NCBI RefSeq assembly: GCF_017639205.1
Contig: NZ_CP071139.1
Span: 3,674,001-3,738,000, forward strand
Length of the DNA: 64,000 nt
Direction of reading: 5' to 3'
From: Streptomyces nojiriensis
GTDB taxonomy: Bacteria > Actinomycetota > Actinomycetes > Streptomycetales > Streptomycetaceae
Shown here: in pieces, positions 35,435 through 43,586 of the stretch
Position numbering within the stretch: position 1 is the stretch's first letter
Layout of the letters: every line of letters starts with the position of its first letter
Notes under the pieces: generated by a model
Told to the model about the DNA's origin: nothing
The model's database searches: none
Seen by the model: the letters and a program-made list of their open reading frames with translations, nothing else
Program-made: the position numbers and the translations under genes

Positions 35435-36292
35435 CTACGCGCCCTTGAACTCCTGGCGCTGACGGCCGAGACCCGTGATCTCCACCTCCACCACGTCGCC
35501 GGCCCGCAGGTAGGGCTTCGGCTCCGGCTGACCCATGGCCACGCCGCCCGGCGTACCGGTGACGATGACGTCGCCCGGGTACAGGGTCATGAAGTGGCTC
35601 AGGTACCGGACGACCTCGCCGACCGGGAAGATCTGGTCCGAGGTGTTGCCGTCCTGCTTGAGCTCACCGTTGACCCACAGCTTCACGTCCAGGACCTGCG
35701 GGTTCGGGACCTCGTCGGCGGTGAGCAGCCAGGGGCCGATCGGGGTGAAGGTCTCGCAGTTCTTGCCCTTGTCCCAGGTGCCGCCGCGCTCGGTCTGGAA
35801 CTCGCGCTCCGAGACGTCGTTGACCAGCACGTACCCGCCGACGTGTGCGAGCCCCTGCACGGCGGAGTCCAGGTAGCGGGCGGTGCTGCCGATGACGACG
35901 CCGAGCTCGGCCTCCCAGTCGGTCTTCACGCTGCCGCGCGGGATCAGCACGGTGTCGTCGGGGCCGACCACGGTGTCCGGGGCCTTCAGGAACAGGATCG
36001 GCTCGGCCGGCGGCTCCGCACCGATCTCGGCGGCGTGCCCGAAGTAGTTCAGGCCGATGCCCACGACCTTGCCGATGCGGCCGACCGGGGCGCCGATGCG
36101 CAGGCCTTCGCCGCTCAGGACCGGAAGCTCGCCGGACTCGGCCGCGTCCCGCACCCGGGTCAGCACGGAGTCGTCGGCGAGCAGGCCGCCGTCCACATCC
36201 GTGATCAGGCCGGACAGGTCACGCAGGGTCCCGTCCCGGTCGAGCAGCGCGGGGCGCTCCGACCCTACGGGTCCGACACGCAGCAGCTTCAT
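35435..36292 (-). CDS. Fumarylacetoacetate hydrolase-family protein
   Basis: A 285-aa enzyme of the FAH superfamily (C-C hydrolases, decarboxylases, oxaloacetate tautomerase-like enzymes). C-terminal catalytic domain from about residue 75: VVGIGLNYFGHAAE, the metal-binding EAELGVVIG and DVSEREFQ, and VTGTPGGVAMG. ATG 36292 chosen since GGGAG lies 7 nt upstream; an earlier ATG two codons upstream overlaps that site. The reaction cannot be assigned from sequence; relatives include 2-keto-3-deoxy-L-fuconate hydrolases, and the sugar-type neighbour Gfo/Idh/MocA gene makes that possible. Confidence 0.88.
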   Translation of the reverse strand: MKLLRVGPVGSERPALLDRDGTLRDLSGLITDVDGGLLADDSVLTRVRDAAESGELPVLSGEGLRIGAPVGRIGKVVGIGLNYFGHAAEIGAEPPAEPILFLKAPDTVVGPDDTVLIPRGSVKTDWEAELGVVIGSTARYLDSAVQGLAHVGGYVLVNDVSEREFQTERGGTWDKGKNCETFTPIGPWLLTADEVPNPQVLDVKLWVNGELKQDGNTSDQIFPVGEVVRYLSHFMTLYPGDVIVTGTPGGVAMGQPEPKPYLRAGDVVEVEITGLGRQRQEFKGA

Positions 36293-36415
36293 GGGCATTC
36301 TCCCGTGGTCGTGGGTGGTCGACCCAGGGGCGTGCCCAGGGCCGGCCGATGGGTTGCGGCCATCGGAGGATTTGGTCGATCCTCCAAGATGTCCACCCAA
36401 TCCGCAAGACCCTGT

Positions 36416-37171
36416 TCACAGACTGGAACGCTCACCTCCACCCGCCGCCTGCTCCGCCCGCTCCTTGCGGTACTGGAGCCAGGCCCGCTCCGCCACCGAC
36501 CACGCGGTGGTGGTCAGCAGGTAGAGCCCGGCGGCCAGCGGCACCACGGCGGCCGTGATCAACGTCCCGAACGACAGCAGGGGCAGTACGCCGCCCAGCT
36601 TGCGCATGACCTCCTGCTGCTCGGCGCTCACCTCGGCCATGACCCCGACCCCGGCCCCCGCCTTGGCCCCCGTCTTCGCCCCGGCCTTGGGGGCGACCCG
36701 GCCGCCCGGCTTCTTCGGGGCCGCGGCCGCTGCAGCGGCCGCCGCCGCTGCCGAGGCAGCCGTCCGACGCCCGCGCACCGCGCTCCAGGCGGCCACCACC
36801 GCGATCGCCCCGAACAGCCCGAGGAACACCAGCCCCTGCGCCCCGAACGGGCCGCCCTCGCCCAGCGCATCGGTCCACCGGGCCCCCAGCGGCGCGGCGA
36901 AGAGCCGGTGCCCGAGCAGCTCGTTCGCCTTCCCGCCCACCTCGGCGGAGGAGAACGCCTGGTACATCACGAAGAACACCGGCAACTGCAGCAGGATCGG
37001 CAGACACCCCGCCGCAGGAGTCGCTCCCCGGAAGGCGGCCCGGCTCAGCGGGTGCAGGGCGAGCCGTACGAGCACGGTGAACAGCACGATCGCGGCAGCG
37101 GTCGCGGACTGCGCCAGTACCGGCTCCAGAAGCCGGCCCAGCTCAGCAACAAGGTGGGTGAAAACGGACAC
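36416..37171 (-). CDS. YidC/Oxa1-family membrane insertase paralogue
   Basis: A 251-aa membrane protein with the YidC/Oxa1 core: helix with the conserved polar residue VLVRLALHPLSRAAFRGA (Arg in the groove), LPILLQLPVFFVMYQAF, and later segments WTDALGEGGPFG and PLLSFGTLITAAVVPLAAGLYLLTTTAW. A linker of 13 Ala and a Lys/Ala/Gly-rich stretch is unusual (about 137-180). It is much shorter than the main housekeeping YidC and lies apart from rpmH-rnpA, so it is probably a secondary insertase, as commonly found in Streptomyces. Confidence 0.85.
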   Translation of the reverse strand: MSVFTHLVAELGRLLEPVLAQSATAAAIVLFTVLVRLALHPLSRAAFRGATPAAGCLPILLQLPVFFVMYQAFSSAEVGGKANELLGHRLFAAPLGARWTDALGEGGPFGAQGLVFLGLFGAIAVVAAWSAVRGRRTAASAAAAAAAAAAAPKKPGGRVAPKAGAKTGAKAGAGVGVMAEVSAEQQEVMRKLGGVLPLLSFGTLITAAVVPLAAGLYLLTTTAWSVAERAWLQYRKERAEQAAGGGERSSL

Positions 37172-37285
37172 GCGGGCCCTCCGAGGGGTCTCGTCGAACG
37201 TCGAAAGAGATGCATTTCGGCGTGACGACCCGCGAGGGGCGACAACAGTGTTCAGTCAGCAGAAGGCGAGGAGTACTGCGCGCCC

Positions 37286-37636
37286 CTACGCGGCCGTCGG
37301 GACGAGACGGCCGGGCGCCCTGGGCCTCGACCTGCCCGAGGCGTCGGGATCACGCTGCGGCAGGAAGGCCGTGCGCTGCTCGCGATCACGGATCGCGGTG
37401 CGTATTCGGTGCGGCGGCACGGGCCGCACGAGCCGCGCGGCGGCGGCGAGAGCCGCGGTGCCCACGGCGACGGTGGCCGCGAGGGCGACCACCACGGCGC
37501 CCAGCCCGCCCTCCCCGGCAAACAGCCCGAGGAGTCCCCCGAGCAGCACGAGCGGGAGCAGCAGCGCAAGGGCCCGCGAGGTCCGCGCGAACAGGGCGTA
37601 GGACAGCAGGTGGCCCCCGCGTCGTTGCCGAGCCAT
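37286..37636 (-). CDS. Small membrane protein (DUF6412-like) upstream of the YidC-like gene
   Basis: A 116-aa protein with two membrane helices (about 24-41 and 46-69) and an Arg-rich cytosolic tail (RPVPPHRIRTAIRDREQRT). Start ATG 37636 has GGGGGAGG upstream. It precedes the YidC-like gene by 114 nt on the same strand; a shared function, perhaps in insertion of a particular protein, is inferred from that pairing. I recognise the DUF6412 pattern but no function. Confidence 0.72.
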   Translation of the reverse strand: MARQRRGGHLLSYALFARTSRALALLLPLVLLGGLLGLFAGEGGLGAVVVALAATVAVGTAALAAAARLVRPVPPHRIRTAIRDREQRTAFLPQRDPDASGRSRPRAPGRLVPTAA

Positions 37637-37732
37637 ACGGACCTCCCCCTCTCCACTCCCACACGCGAACTCCCGTACGACACCGATACTAACCGGCCCC
37701 ACCTACGGATCCATCGGCCGGAAGTATCGAGG

Positions 37733-38569
37733 TCAGGAAGACCTGAGTAGGGTCCCCCAGACCACCAGCCGGTACTTCGAGCTGTACTCGGGCGTGCAGG
37801 TGGTGAGCGTGATGTACGCCCCGGGCTCGCTGTACCCCTGGTCTGGTTTCACCACGCTGCGCGGTACGGGCGCGATCACCCCGGCGTCCCGCTCGGTGGT
37901 CTCGCTCAGGATCTTTCCGACCACGTACGTGAACCGGCGCCCGCGCAGGTCGACGATCAGCTCGTCGCCCGCCCGCAGGCGGTTGATGTACCGGAACGGC
38001 TCGCCGTGCGTGTTCCGGTGCCCGGCCAGCGCGAAGTTCCCCTGCGCCCCCGGCCCGGCGGTCCCCGGGTACTGCCCGGCGTAGCCCTTGTCCAGGACGG
38101 CCCGCTTGTCCACGCCCTGCGCGACCGGCACGACGAGCCCGAGGCGCGGGATGCGCAGCACGGCGTACGCCCGGTCCCGCTCGGAGCTCCCGGCGGCGGG
38201 CGGGGCGGCCCGGGCGGCCCGGGTCGCCGCGGGCGCCGCGGGCGCCGCCCCGGAATCCGCCGCCCCGCCCGGCTCCGCCCCCACCACAGGAGCGCCACCA
38301 CCGCCGGGGTCGGCCCCTGAACCGACCCGGGAACCACTCTCGGGCCCCTCCCCCCAGGCCCGTTCCAGCGCCTGGACCTGCTCCTGCGCGGCGGCCGCGG
38401 CCTGCCGATTGGTCCACCACACCTGGTGCACCACCAGCAACAGGACCACCACCCCCACGGTGACGATCAGCTCGGCGCCCGCCCACAGCACCCCGGCGAG
38501 ACCGGCCCGGCGCCCCCGCCAGCCGCTCCTCTGCACCACCACAGGTACGCGATCTCGCACGGGCGGCAC
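37733..38569 (-). CDS. Class E sortase
   Basis: A 278-aa membrane-anchored transpeptidase that joins LAxTG proteins to the wall; in Streptomyces these anchor chaplins and other surface proteins. One membrane helix (about 30-50), a long Ala/Gly/Pro linker (about 75-130), and the sortase domain with ILRIPRLGLVVPVAQGV, His in ALAGHRNTHG, Cys in ITLTTCTPEYS and Arg in SKYRLVVWG. GTG at 38569 has GGAGG 7 nt upstream. A candidate substrate with LAHTG lies 5 kb away. Confidence 0.9.
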   Translation of the reverse strand: MPPVRDRVPVVVQRSGWRGRRAGLAGVLWAGAELIVTVGVVVLLLVVHQVWWTNRQAAAAAQEQVQALERAWGEGPESGSRVGSGADPGGGGAPVVGAEPGGAADSGAAPAAPAATRAARAAPPAAGSSERDRAYAVLRIPRLGLVVPVAQGVDKRAVLDKGYAGQYPGTAGPGAQGNFALAGHRNTHGEPFRYINRLRAGDELIVDLRGRRFTYVVGKILSETTERDAGVIAPVPRSVVKPDQGYSEPGAYITLTTCTPEYSSKYRLVVWGTLLRSS

Positions 38570-38616
38570 CCTAAGTCCTCCCCCGCCAACTGACCAGCAG
38601 CAGTACGGTGTGAACC

Positions 38617-39618
38617 ATGCGCCCCGACACGCCTGCAGAGCACATCGCCGAAGCCGAGCGCCTCATCCGCACGGCGACCCGCTACCCCGAGGACCAGGAG
38701 CCCTTGCTCCTCCAGGCCGCGGCCCACCTCGAACTGGCCGACGCACGCGACCGGGCGAGTGCCCTGTACGACCAACTCCTCTCCTCATCCCCCGCCGACC
38801 CCCACCTGATCAAGGCCCTGCAGGCGGCGAACCTCTGGGAGTACGGCCACGAGGCGGAGGCCCGCGCCCTCATCTCGGGCATCCGCGCCGCCTCGCCCAA
38901 GGACCCGGCGCCGTGGGAGGTCATCGCGGAAGCCCTGGAGGCCCACGACGAGTTGGAGGCCTCGCACGACTGCTTCACCGAGGCGGCCACCCTCCTCATC
39001 GCGGAGGACGCCCCGCTGACCCCGGCCACCACCGCCCTCCTGACGGGCCGCCACCGCGTACGCCGCCTCCTCGGGCTCCCGCACGACGACTGGGACATGG
39101 TCGCGGACACCCGCCACATCGGCCCGATCCCCCTCGACGAGCTCCACGACCCGAAGCGCATCTGGGCCCTGGGCTCCGACGACCCCGCCGAACTGCGCGC
39201 CGAGATCGCCCGCCTGCGCGCCGAACTGGGCGACCGCCGCGCGGCCCTCTCCCGCCCCTTCCCGGTGGCGATCCTGCACTGGCCGCAGCGCGAACTGTCG
39301 GAGCTGCTGACCAGCTACCCGACCCTCGCCTCCGAATACCCCTCGCACGAGGCCCACCTGAGGGAGATCGAGACCTCCCTCCGCGCCCTGGCCGCCTCGG
39401 GCACCACGAACCTGGGCATCGTCACGGCGAGCGTCCCCTCCTACGAGGCCTTCGCGGCATCGGAGAAGACCTCCCCGGCCTCCCCATCCCTCCTGGCCGA
39501 ATACGCCACAACCCTGGCAGCCCGCGGCAAGGCCACCCCCTGGCCCCCAACCCCCACCGCCCCCTGCTGGTGCACATCGGGCAAGCCGTACGCGGAGTGC
39601 CACGGGAGCAGCAACTGA
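38617..39618 (+). CDS. TPR-like protein with C-terminal SEC-C zinc motif
   Basis: A 333-aa cytosolic protein. The first 130 residues are TPR-type helical repeats (HIAEAERLIRTATRYPEDQEPLLLQAAAHLELAD and similar pairs). The C-terminus carries a SEC-C zinc motif CWCTSGKPYAECHG (CxC-8-CH pattern), as in the C-terminal tail of SecA and in many stress or defence-associated proteins. The middle part (about 180-290) is not recognised. It directly precedes the DUF262 gene (47 nt) on the same strand. SEC-C proteins are sometimes found beside nucleases; a shared role is inference. Confidence 0.78.
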   Translation: MRPDTPAEHIAEAERLIRTATRYPEDQEPLLLQAAAHLELADARDRASALYDQLLSSSPADPHLIKALQAANLWEYGHEAEARALISGIRAASPKDPAPWEVIAEALEAHDELEASHDCFTEAATLLIAEDAPLTPATTALLTGRHRVRRLLGLPHDDWDMVADTRHIGPIPLDELHDPKRIWALGSDDPAELRAEIARLRAELGDRRAALSRPFPVAILHWPQRELSELLTSYPTLASEYPSHEAHLREIETSLRALAASGTTNLGIVTASVPSYEAFAASEKTSPASPSLLAEYATTLAARGKATPWPPTPTAPCWCTSGKPYAECHGSSN

Positions 39619-39665
39619 AACCGGGCCCCTCCGGCCCGCAATCCGTTTTCACCATGAAGGAATCC

Positions 39666-41387
39666 ATGACCAGCGCATACGAGTCGGACCCCATATTCCA
39701 GACCAACCCGCTTCAGGTCCTGAATATTGTCACTCGCATTCAAAGCCAGGAGATCGCGCTTCCCGATTTCCAGCGCGACTTCGTATGGGATTCCACTCGA
39801 ACTGCTGAGCTTCTCGGCTCCATCATGTCGCGCTACCCCGTGGGAACGCTCCTTTTCTGGGAGCAGGGCGAGGGGCAAACCTTCGCCAGTCGGAGTTTCG
39901 ACGGCGCTCCGAGCACACCCAACAAGCCACCCGCAGTTCTGGTCTTGGATGGGCAGCAGCGCCTCACGTCGCTGTACCAGGCTCTGACGGGATCGGGCGA
40001 CGAGCGATATTTCATCAAGGTCGACGAGTTCGTTGACATCCCGTCACGGAGCGTCCGCGAGGTGCCTGATGTGGACTTCGAAAAGGCGATCTTCTCCATG
40101 CCCGCTATAGCGAAGTCGGGTCGCCGCAGCCAGCTGCCAAAGGCGTCCCATCTCCCGATCGCCGAAGTTCACCAGTTCGACGACTGGCTGGACGACTATG
40201 CTGACACCATTGAGAACGATCAGGAAATACCGCTTACCGCGAAGGAGGCGAAGAGTCTCTATCGGGAGATGCGTGACAAGTACATCAGCCCGCTGAAGAC
40301 CTACGGCCTTCCCGTCCTCACCCTTCCCAGTTCAACGTCCATGGACGCCGTCTGCACCATCTTCGAAACGTTGAACCGGACCGGAAAGCCGCTTGGCCCC
40401 TTCGAACTCCTCACCGCACGCTTCTTCCCCCAAGGAGTGAATCTTCGAGACCTCTGGGATGAAGCCGAGGCCAACCACCGGGCCCTGAAGGAGTTTCGCA
40501 TCGACCCGTACAACGTGCTCCAGGCCATCTGCTTGCGAGTCCGCGGGAGCGCCCAACGATCCGACGTCCTCAAGAGGCTGACCGGAGATGACATCAAGGC
40601 CCACTGGGAGAGTACGACCGCAGGCTTCGCGGGCGTGATCGACATGATCCAGTCGGACTGCGGCGTAACCTCTCAGAAGTGGCTCCCGTACGGAATGCTC
40701 CTCACCCCCATGGCCGCCGTGTGGGACAAGCAGAAGGAACTGAAACCGCTGGAACGTTCCGAGGCGTTGCGCCGGCTCCAGCGGTTCTTCTGGGCGAGCA
40801 CCTTCACCACCAACTACGACCAAGGCGCCAACAGTCAAATGGGCGCCGACTACTCACGGCTCTCCCAGTGGATCACCGCCGGCGACGGCGAGGCACCCGA
40901 GGCGATCAACGAGTTGCACATCAACTCGGCGACGCTGCGAGCCGCGACTGTGCGACGCAAGGCCCTCTACTCGGGCCTGGTCTGTCTGCTCGTCAAGAAC
41001 AGGGCCGCCGACTTCCATACCGGCCAGAGCATGACGGCCACCCGTGCGCTGGAGGCCGAGTCGCACCACATCTTCCCGAAAGCCTTCCTGGCCAAGCAAC
41101 AAGGTTCGGAAAGCTCCGAGTTGATGCTTAACCGCTCCCTCATCGACGGGGAGACGAATCGCATCATCGCGAGTCACGCTCCCAGCGCCTATGTCAAGAA
41201 GATGAAGATCGCATACGGCGAGCAGAGGCTGGCAGACGTACTGGCATCGCACGCCATCGCGAGTCATCAGGCCAGCGGCCTTCTGAACGATGATTACTCG
41301 ACGTTCCTGGACGAGCGGCTGGAGATCGTCATCCAGCTGATCGAGGAAGCGACGGGAAAGACCATCCAGCGCGAAGCAACCCGCTAG
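39666..41387 (+). CDS. DUF262/GmrSD-type HNH nuclease protein
   Basis: A 573-aa protein. N-terminal DUF262 (ParB-like) domain: LPDFQRDFVWD, VLDGQQRLTSLYQAL with the DGQQR nucleotide-binding motif, and FETLNRTGKPLGPFELLTARFF. C-terminal HNH-like (DUF1524-type) part: ALEAESHHIFPKAFL and LNRSLIDGETNRIIASHAPSAY. This is the architecture of GmrSD-like type IV restriction, which cuts modified DNA using NTP. Base composition is clearly lower in GC than neighbours (many AT-rich codons), a sign of horizontal transfer. ATG 39666 with AAGGAA upstream is preferred to ATG 39654. It may act with the Vsr nuclease nearby. Confidence 0.88.
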   Translation: MTSAYESDPIFQTNPLQVLNIVTRIQSQEIALPDFQRDFVWDSTRTAELLGSIMSRYPVGTLLFWEQGEGQTFASRSFDGAPSTPNKPPAVLVLDGQQRLTSLYQALTGSGDERYFIKVDEFVDIPSRSVREVPDVDFEKAIFSMPAIAKSGRRSQLPKASHLPIAEVHQFDDWLDDYADTIENDQEIPLTAKEAKSLYREMRDKYISPLKTYGLPVLTLPSSTSMDAVCTIFETLNRTGKPLGPFELLTARFFPQGVNLRDLWDEAEANHRALKEFRIDPYNVLQAICLRVRGSAQRSDVLKRLTGDDIKAHWESTTAGFAGVIDMIQSDCGVTSQKWLPYGMLLTPMAAVWDKQKELKPLERSEALRRLQRFFWASTFTTNYDQGANSQMGADYSRLSQWITAGDGEAPEAINELHINSATLRAATVRRKALYSGLVCLLVKNRAADFHTGQSMTATRALEAESHHIFPKAFLAKQQGSESSELMLNRSLIDGETNRIIASHAPSAYVKKMKIAYGEQRLADVLASHAIASHQASGLLNDDYSTFLDERLEIVIQLIEEATGKTIQREATR

Positions 41388-41457
41388 CCAGCGCCCTGAC
41401 CCCGCGGCGAACACTCGCACGAAAGCCGCTGCGCGGCAGGCGGGGCGCCCGCCCCGG

Positions 41458-41676
41458 CTCCAGGCCGACGGCCGCCGCACGGGATTCCGTGCCGCGTTCG
41501 CCCAGTCGGCCGTCGGCATCGACGAATTCGCCACCGCCTGGCTGATCCCCAAGGCCTTCTCCACCGACCGGGCCTACGGGCAGGTCACCGCGCGGCTCGG
41601 CCGGCAGCGCGTACGGAAACTGCTCATCGGCGCCCCCACGGGTGAGCTACCCGGCTATTCCGCCAGTACCGAGTAG
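41458..41676 (+). pseudogene. Truncated copy of the GNAT acetyltransferase gene at 43016-43552
   Basis: About 180 nt encode LQADGRRTGFRAAFAQSAVG... to GRQRVRKLLIGA, matching residues 42-100 of the intact gene (LQADSRRAGFRTAFAQSPAG...GRQRVRELLIGA) at roughly three quarters identity. There is no start codon and the acetyl-CoA site is missing; 11 unrelated codons lead to a stop. It lies between DUF262 and Vsr genes and is most simply read as a broken duplicate left when the island formed. Confidence 0.8.
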
Positions 41677-41678
41677 AA

Positions 41679-41719
41679 CGTGGGGGCGGACGCCACTCCC
41701 GGTGGCGTCCGCCCCCACG
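41679..41719. terminator. Strong bidirectional hairpin terminator
   Basis: CGTGGGGGCGGACGCCAC, loop TCCCG, then its complement; 18-bp stem between the acetyltransferase remnant and the leftward vsr gene. Confidence 0.88.
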
Positions 41720-41729
41720 CCCGCTGTCA

Positions 41730-42152
41730 TCAGACCGCGGTCCGACGGCCGCGCACGATCTCAGCCACCCGGCCGGCGGCGGCTTCGACCTTCTCGTGCT
41801 CCCAGACTCGAACCGCCAGCCATCCGGCCTCTGCCAACCGGGCATCCGTGTCGACATCCCGGCTTCGATTGCCCTCGATCTTTGCCCGCCAAAACTCCGC
41901 GTTGCGTCGAGGCCACGTCGCATGCTCCGGGCAACCATGCCAGAAGCACCCATCCACGAAGACCGCGACTCGGGCCGGGCCGAAGACGATGTCAGCCTCC
42001 CGGCGCACGCCCTTCACCGGACGCCGATGCACGCGGTACCGAAATCCCGCAGCGTGGAGAGCGCGTCGCAGCGCAACCTCCACCTGAGTGTCCCGGCTCT
42101 TCTGTCGACTCATCCGAGAGCGGACGTCGGGAGTCGTATCCAAGGGCTTCAC
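41730..42152 (-). CDS. vsr: Very-short-patch repair (Vsr) endonuclease
   Basis: A 140-aa DNA mismatch endonuclease. Vsr nicks 5' to the T of T:G mismatches that arise from deaminated 5-methylcytosine. Motifs: RSRMSRQKSRDTQVEVALR, the catalytic Asp region READIVFGPARVAVFVDGCFWHGCPEH with metal-binding DGCFWHGCPEH, and WLAVRVWEHE. Length equals the family norm. Start GTG 42152; the longer frame to 42839 has no supporting features. No Dcm-type cytosine methylase is in the window, so it is an orphan; close proximity to the DUF262 nuclease suggests a small modification-linked defence island. Confidence 0.93.
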   Translation of the reverse strand: MKPLDTTPDVRSRMSRQKSRDTQVEVALRRALHAAGFRYRVHRRPVKGVRREADIVFGPARVAVFVDGCFWHGCPEHATWPRRNAEFWRAKIEGNRSRDVDTDARLAEAGWLAVRVWEHEKVEAAAGRVAEIVRGRRTAV

Positions 42153-42301
42153 GTCATCATTCTCGCGCCGCGCAGTACCGCAAACGGAGTCGATCTTCGA
42201 ATTCAATGACCGGATGATCTGCTCGCCTGTGACAGCGACGCGCTCGTGGCCATCTCTCACAGGCCGAACCTGCCTCGCCAATCTCGAGGTTCCACTCGAG
42301 G

Positions 42302-42598
42302 CTAGCGGTCGGCCGCCGCGTAGGAGGCCGTGGCTACCGCGGCTGCCGCCGTGAAGACTGCCGGCCAGGCGCCGATCTTCTTTGCCAGGGGGTGTGATCC
42401 CGCGAACGCGGCGACGTAGGCCGCGCCGAGGAGGGCCGTGGTCGTCGGGGTCGTGCGGCGGTGCCATTCGCGGGCCGCGAGGGTGCCCGCGGCCGCGAGG
42501 ACCACGCCGCCGAGCGGGCGTACGCCGGTCCAGCGGGCCGTGGCGTAGCCGCCGACCAGGCCGGCCGCCGCTAGTGCCGAGGTGGGAATCTGCGCCAT
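42302..42598 (-). CDS. Small integral membrane protein, unknown function
   Basis: A 98-aa protein with three hydrophobic helices (about 5-22, 28-42, 53-70, 76-95). Ala/Gly-rich, RREW-type basic loop in the middle. I do not recognise the family. It begins with ATG 42598; neighbours are the 63-aa membrane protein upstream and vsr downstream. Confidence 0.6.
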   Translation of the reverse strand: MAQIPTSALAAAGLVGGYATARWTGVRPLGGVVLAAAGTLAAREWHRRTTPTTTALLGAAYVAAFAGSHPLAKKIGAWPAVFTAAAAVATASYAAADR

Positions 42599-42637
42599 CG
42601 TGGGGTCCTCCAGCCGTTCGAACGTCTCCGCACGAGG

Positions 42638-42829
42638 CTAACGCGCCCGCCGCGTGAAGCGGCGCGCGGTCGTCACGCCCAGGACCACGACGGCTCCGCC
42701 CAGGACGCCCGGCGGGACGGTGTCCTGGACGGTGCGGGGCAGGACGGCGATGACGCCCAGGGTGATGAAGAACGCCACCGCGCAGGCGGCGAGGCCGATC
42801 AGGGCTTTGCGCAGGAGAGAGCTGGACAC
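42638..42829 (-). CDS. Small membrane protein, unknown function
   Basis: A 63-aa protein with two helices (about 8-29 and 39-54) and a basic tail TTARRFTRRAR, so probably N- and C-terminus inside. 39 nt upstream of another small membrane-protein gene with the same orientation; probably one transcript. No recognised family. Confidence 0.6.
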   Translation of the reverse strand: MSSSLLRKALIGLAACAVAFFITLGVIAVLPRTVQDTVPPGVLGGAVVVLGVTTARRFTRRAR

Positions 42830-43015
42830 ACAGATTCAACGCCGGGCCGGGGCGCGGCGATACGGGCGGGCCGGAACACGGTACGGAAGTCGGATTTGTC
42901 GCACACCCTCCGGATCCGCGCAGGTGCCCTCCGTGGAACCTCCCGGGCGTAGATTCACTCTCCTACACGGGCGATACGACCGAAGCCGCCCAAGCCGGCC
43001 CAAGGAGCTGCAAAC

Positions 43016-43552
43016 GTGATCTGCTACGGACCGGCCGTGCTGGACCTGTCGGACGAACTGGCCGACGCCTACAGCGAGGTGTTCTCCGCGCCACCGTGGA
43101 ACGAGGACGAAGAAACCATTCGCCAGTTCTCCCTCCGGCTCCAGGCCGACAGCCGCCGCGCCGGTTTCCGTACCGCCTTCGCGCAGTCGCCCGCAGGCAT
43201 CGACGGCTTCGCCACCGGCTGGCTGACCCCCAAGACCTTCCCCCGCGACCGCGGCTACGGGCAGGTCTCCGTGCAGCTCGGCCGCCAGCGCGTCCGGGAA
43301 CTCCTCATCGGCGCCTTGGAGATCGACGAGCTCGCCGTACGCCCGCACGCGCGCGGGACCGGCACCGGGCGCGCCCTCCTCGCCGAGATCACCGCCGACG
43401 CCCCCGACGGCCGCGCCTGGCTGCTGACCGCCCGGGTGGCCACCGACACCGTCGCCACCTACCGGCGCCTCGGCTGGCACGAGGTCACCCCCCTGCCCGG
43501 CACGCACAACGGCGTCGTCGTCTTCCTCGCCCCGAACCACCCCTCGGCCTGA
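43016..43552 (+). CDS. GNAT-family N-acetyltransferase
   Basis: A 178-aa acetyltransferase. The acetyl-CoA loop is VRPHARGTGTGRALL (about 110-124) and the C-terminal strands LLTARVATDTVATYRRLGW are typical. Substrate unknown. GTG 43016 has AAGGAG 8 nt upstream. A truncated duplicate of its central part is present at 41458-41676, on the far side of the vsr gene. Confidence 0.88.
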   Translation: MICYGPAVLDLSDELADAYSEVFSAPPWNEDEETIRQFSLRLQADSRRAGFRTAFAQSPAGIDGFATGWLTPKTFPRDRGYGQVSVQLGRQRVRELLIGALEIDELAVRPHARGTGTGRALLAEITADAPDGRAWLLTARVATDTVATYRRLGWHEVTPLPGTHNGVVVFLAPNHPSA

Positions 43553-43586
43553 GCATCGGGCACGCCCCACCGGGCATACCCGGGGC

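Noticed and set aside
38088..39665. 500-codon N-terminal extension of the DUF262 frame
   Set aside because: It overlaps the SEC-C gene in another frame and is Pro/Arg-rich out-of-frame sequence.
42153..42839. Extension of the vsr frame upstream
   Set aside because: Runs antisense-like through two small membrane-protein genes; Vsr length matches the shorter form.
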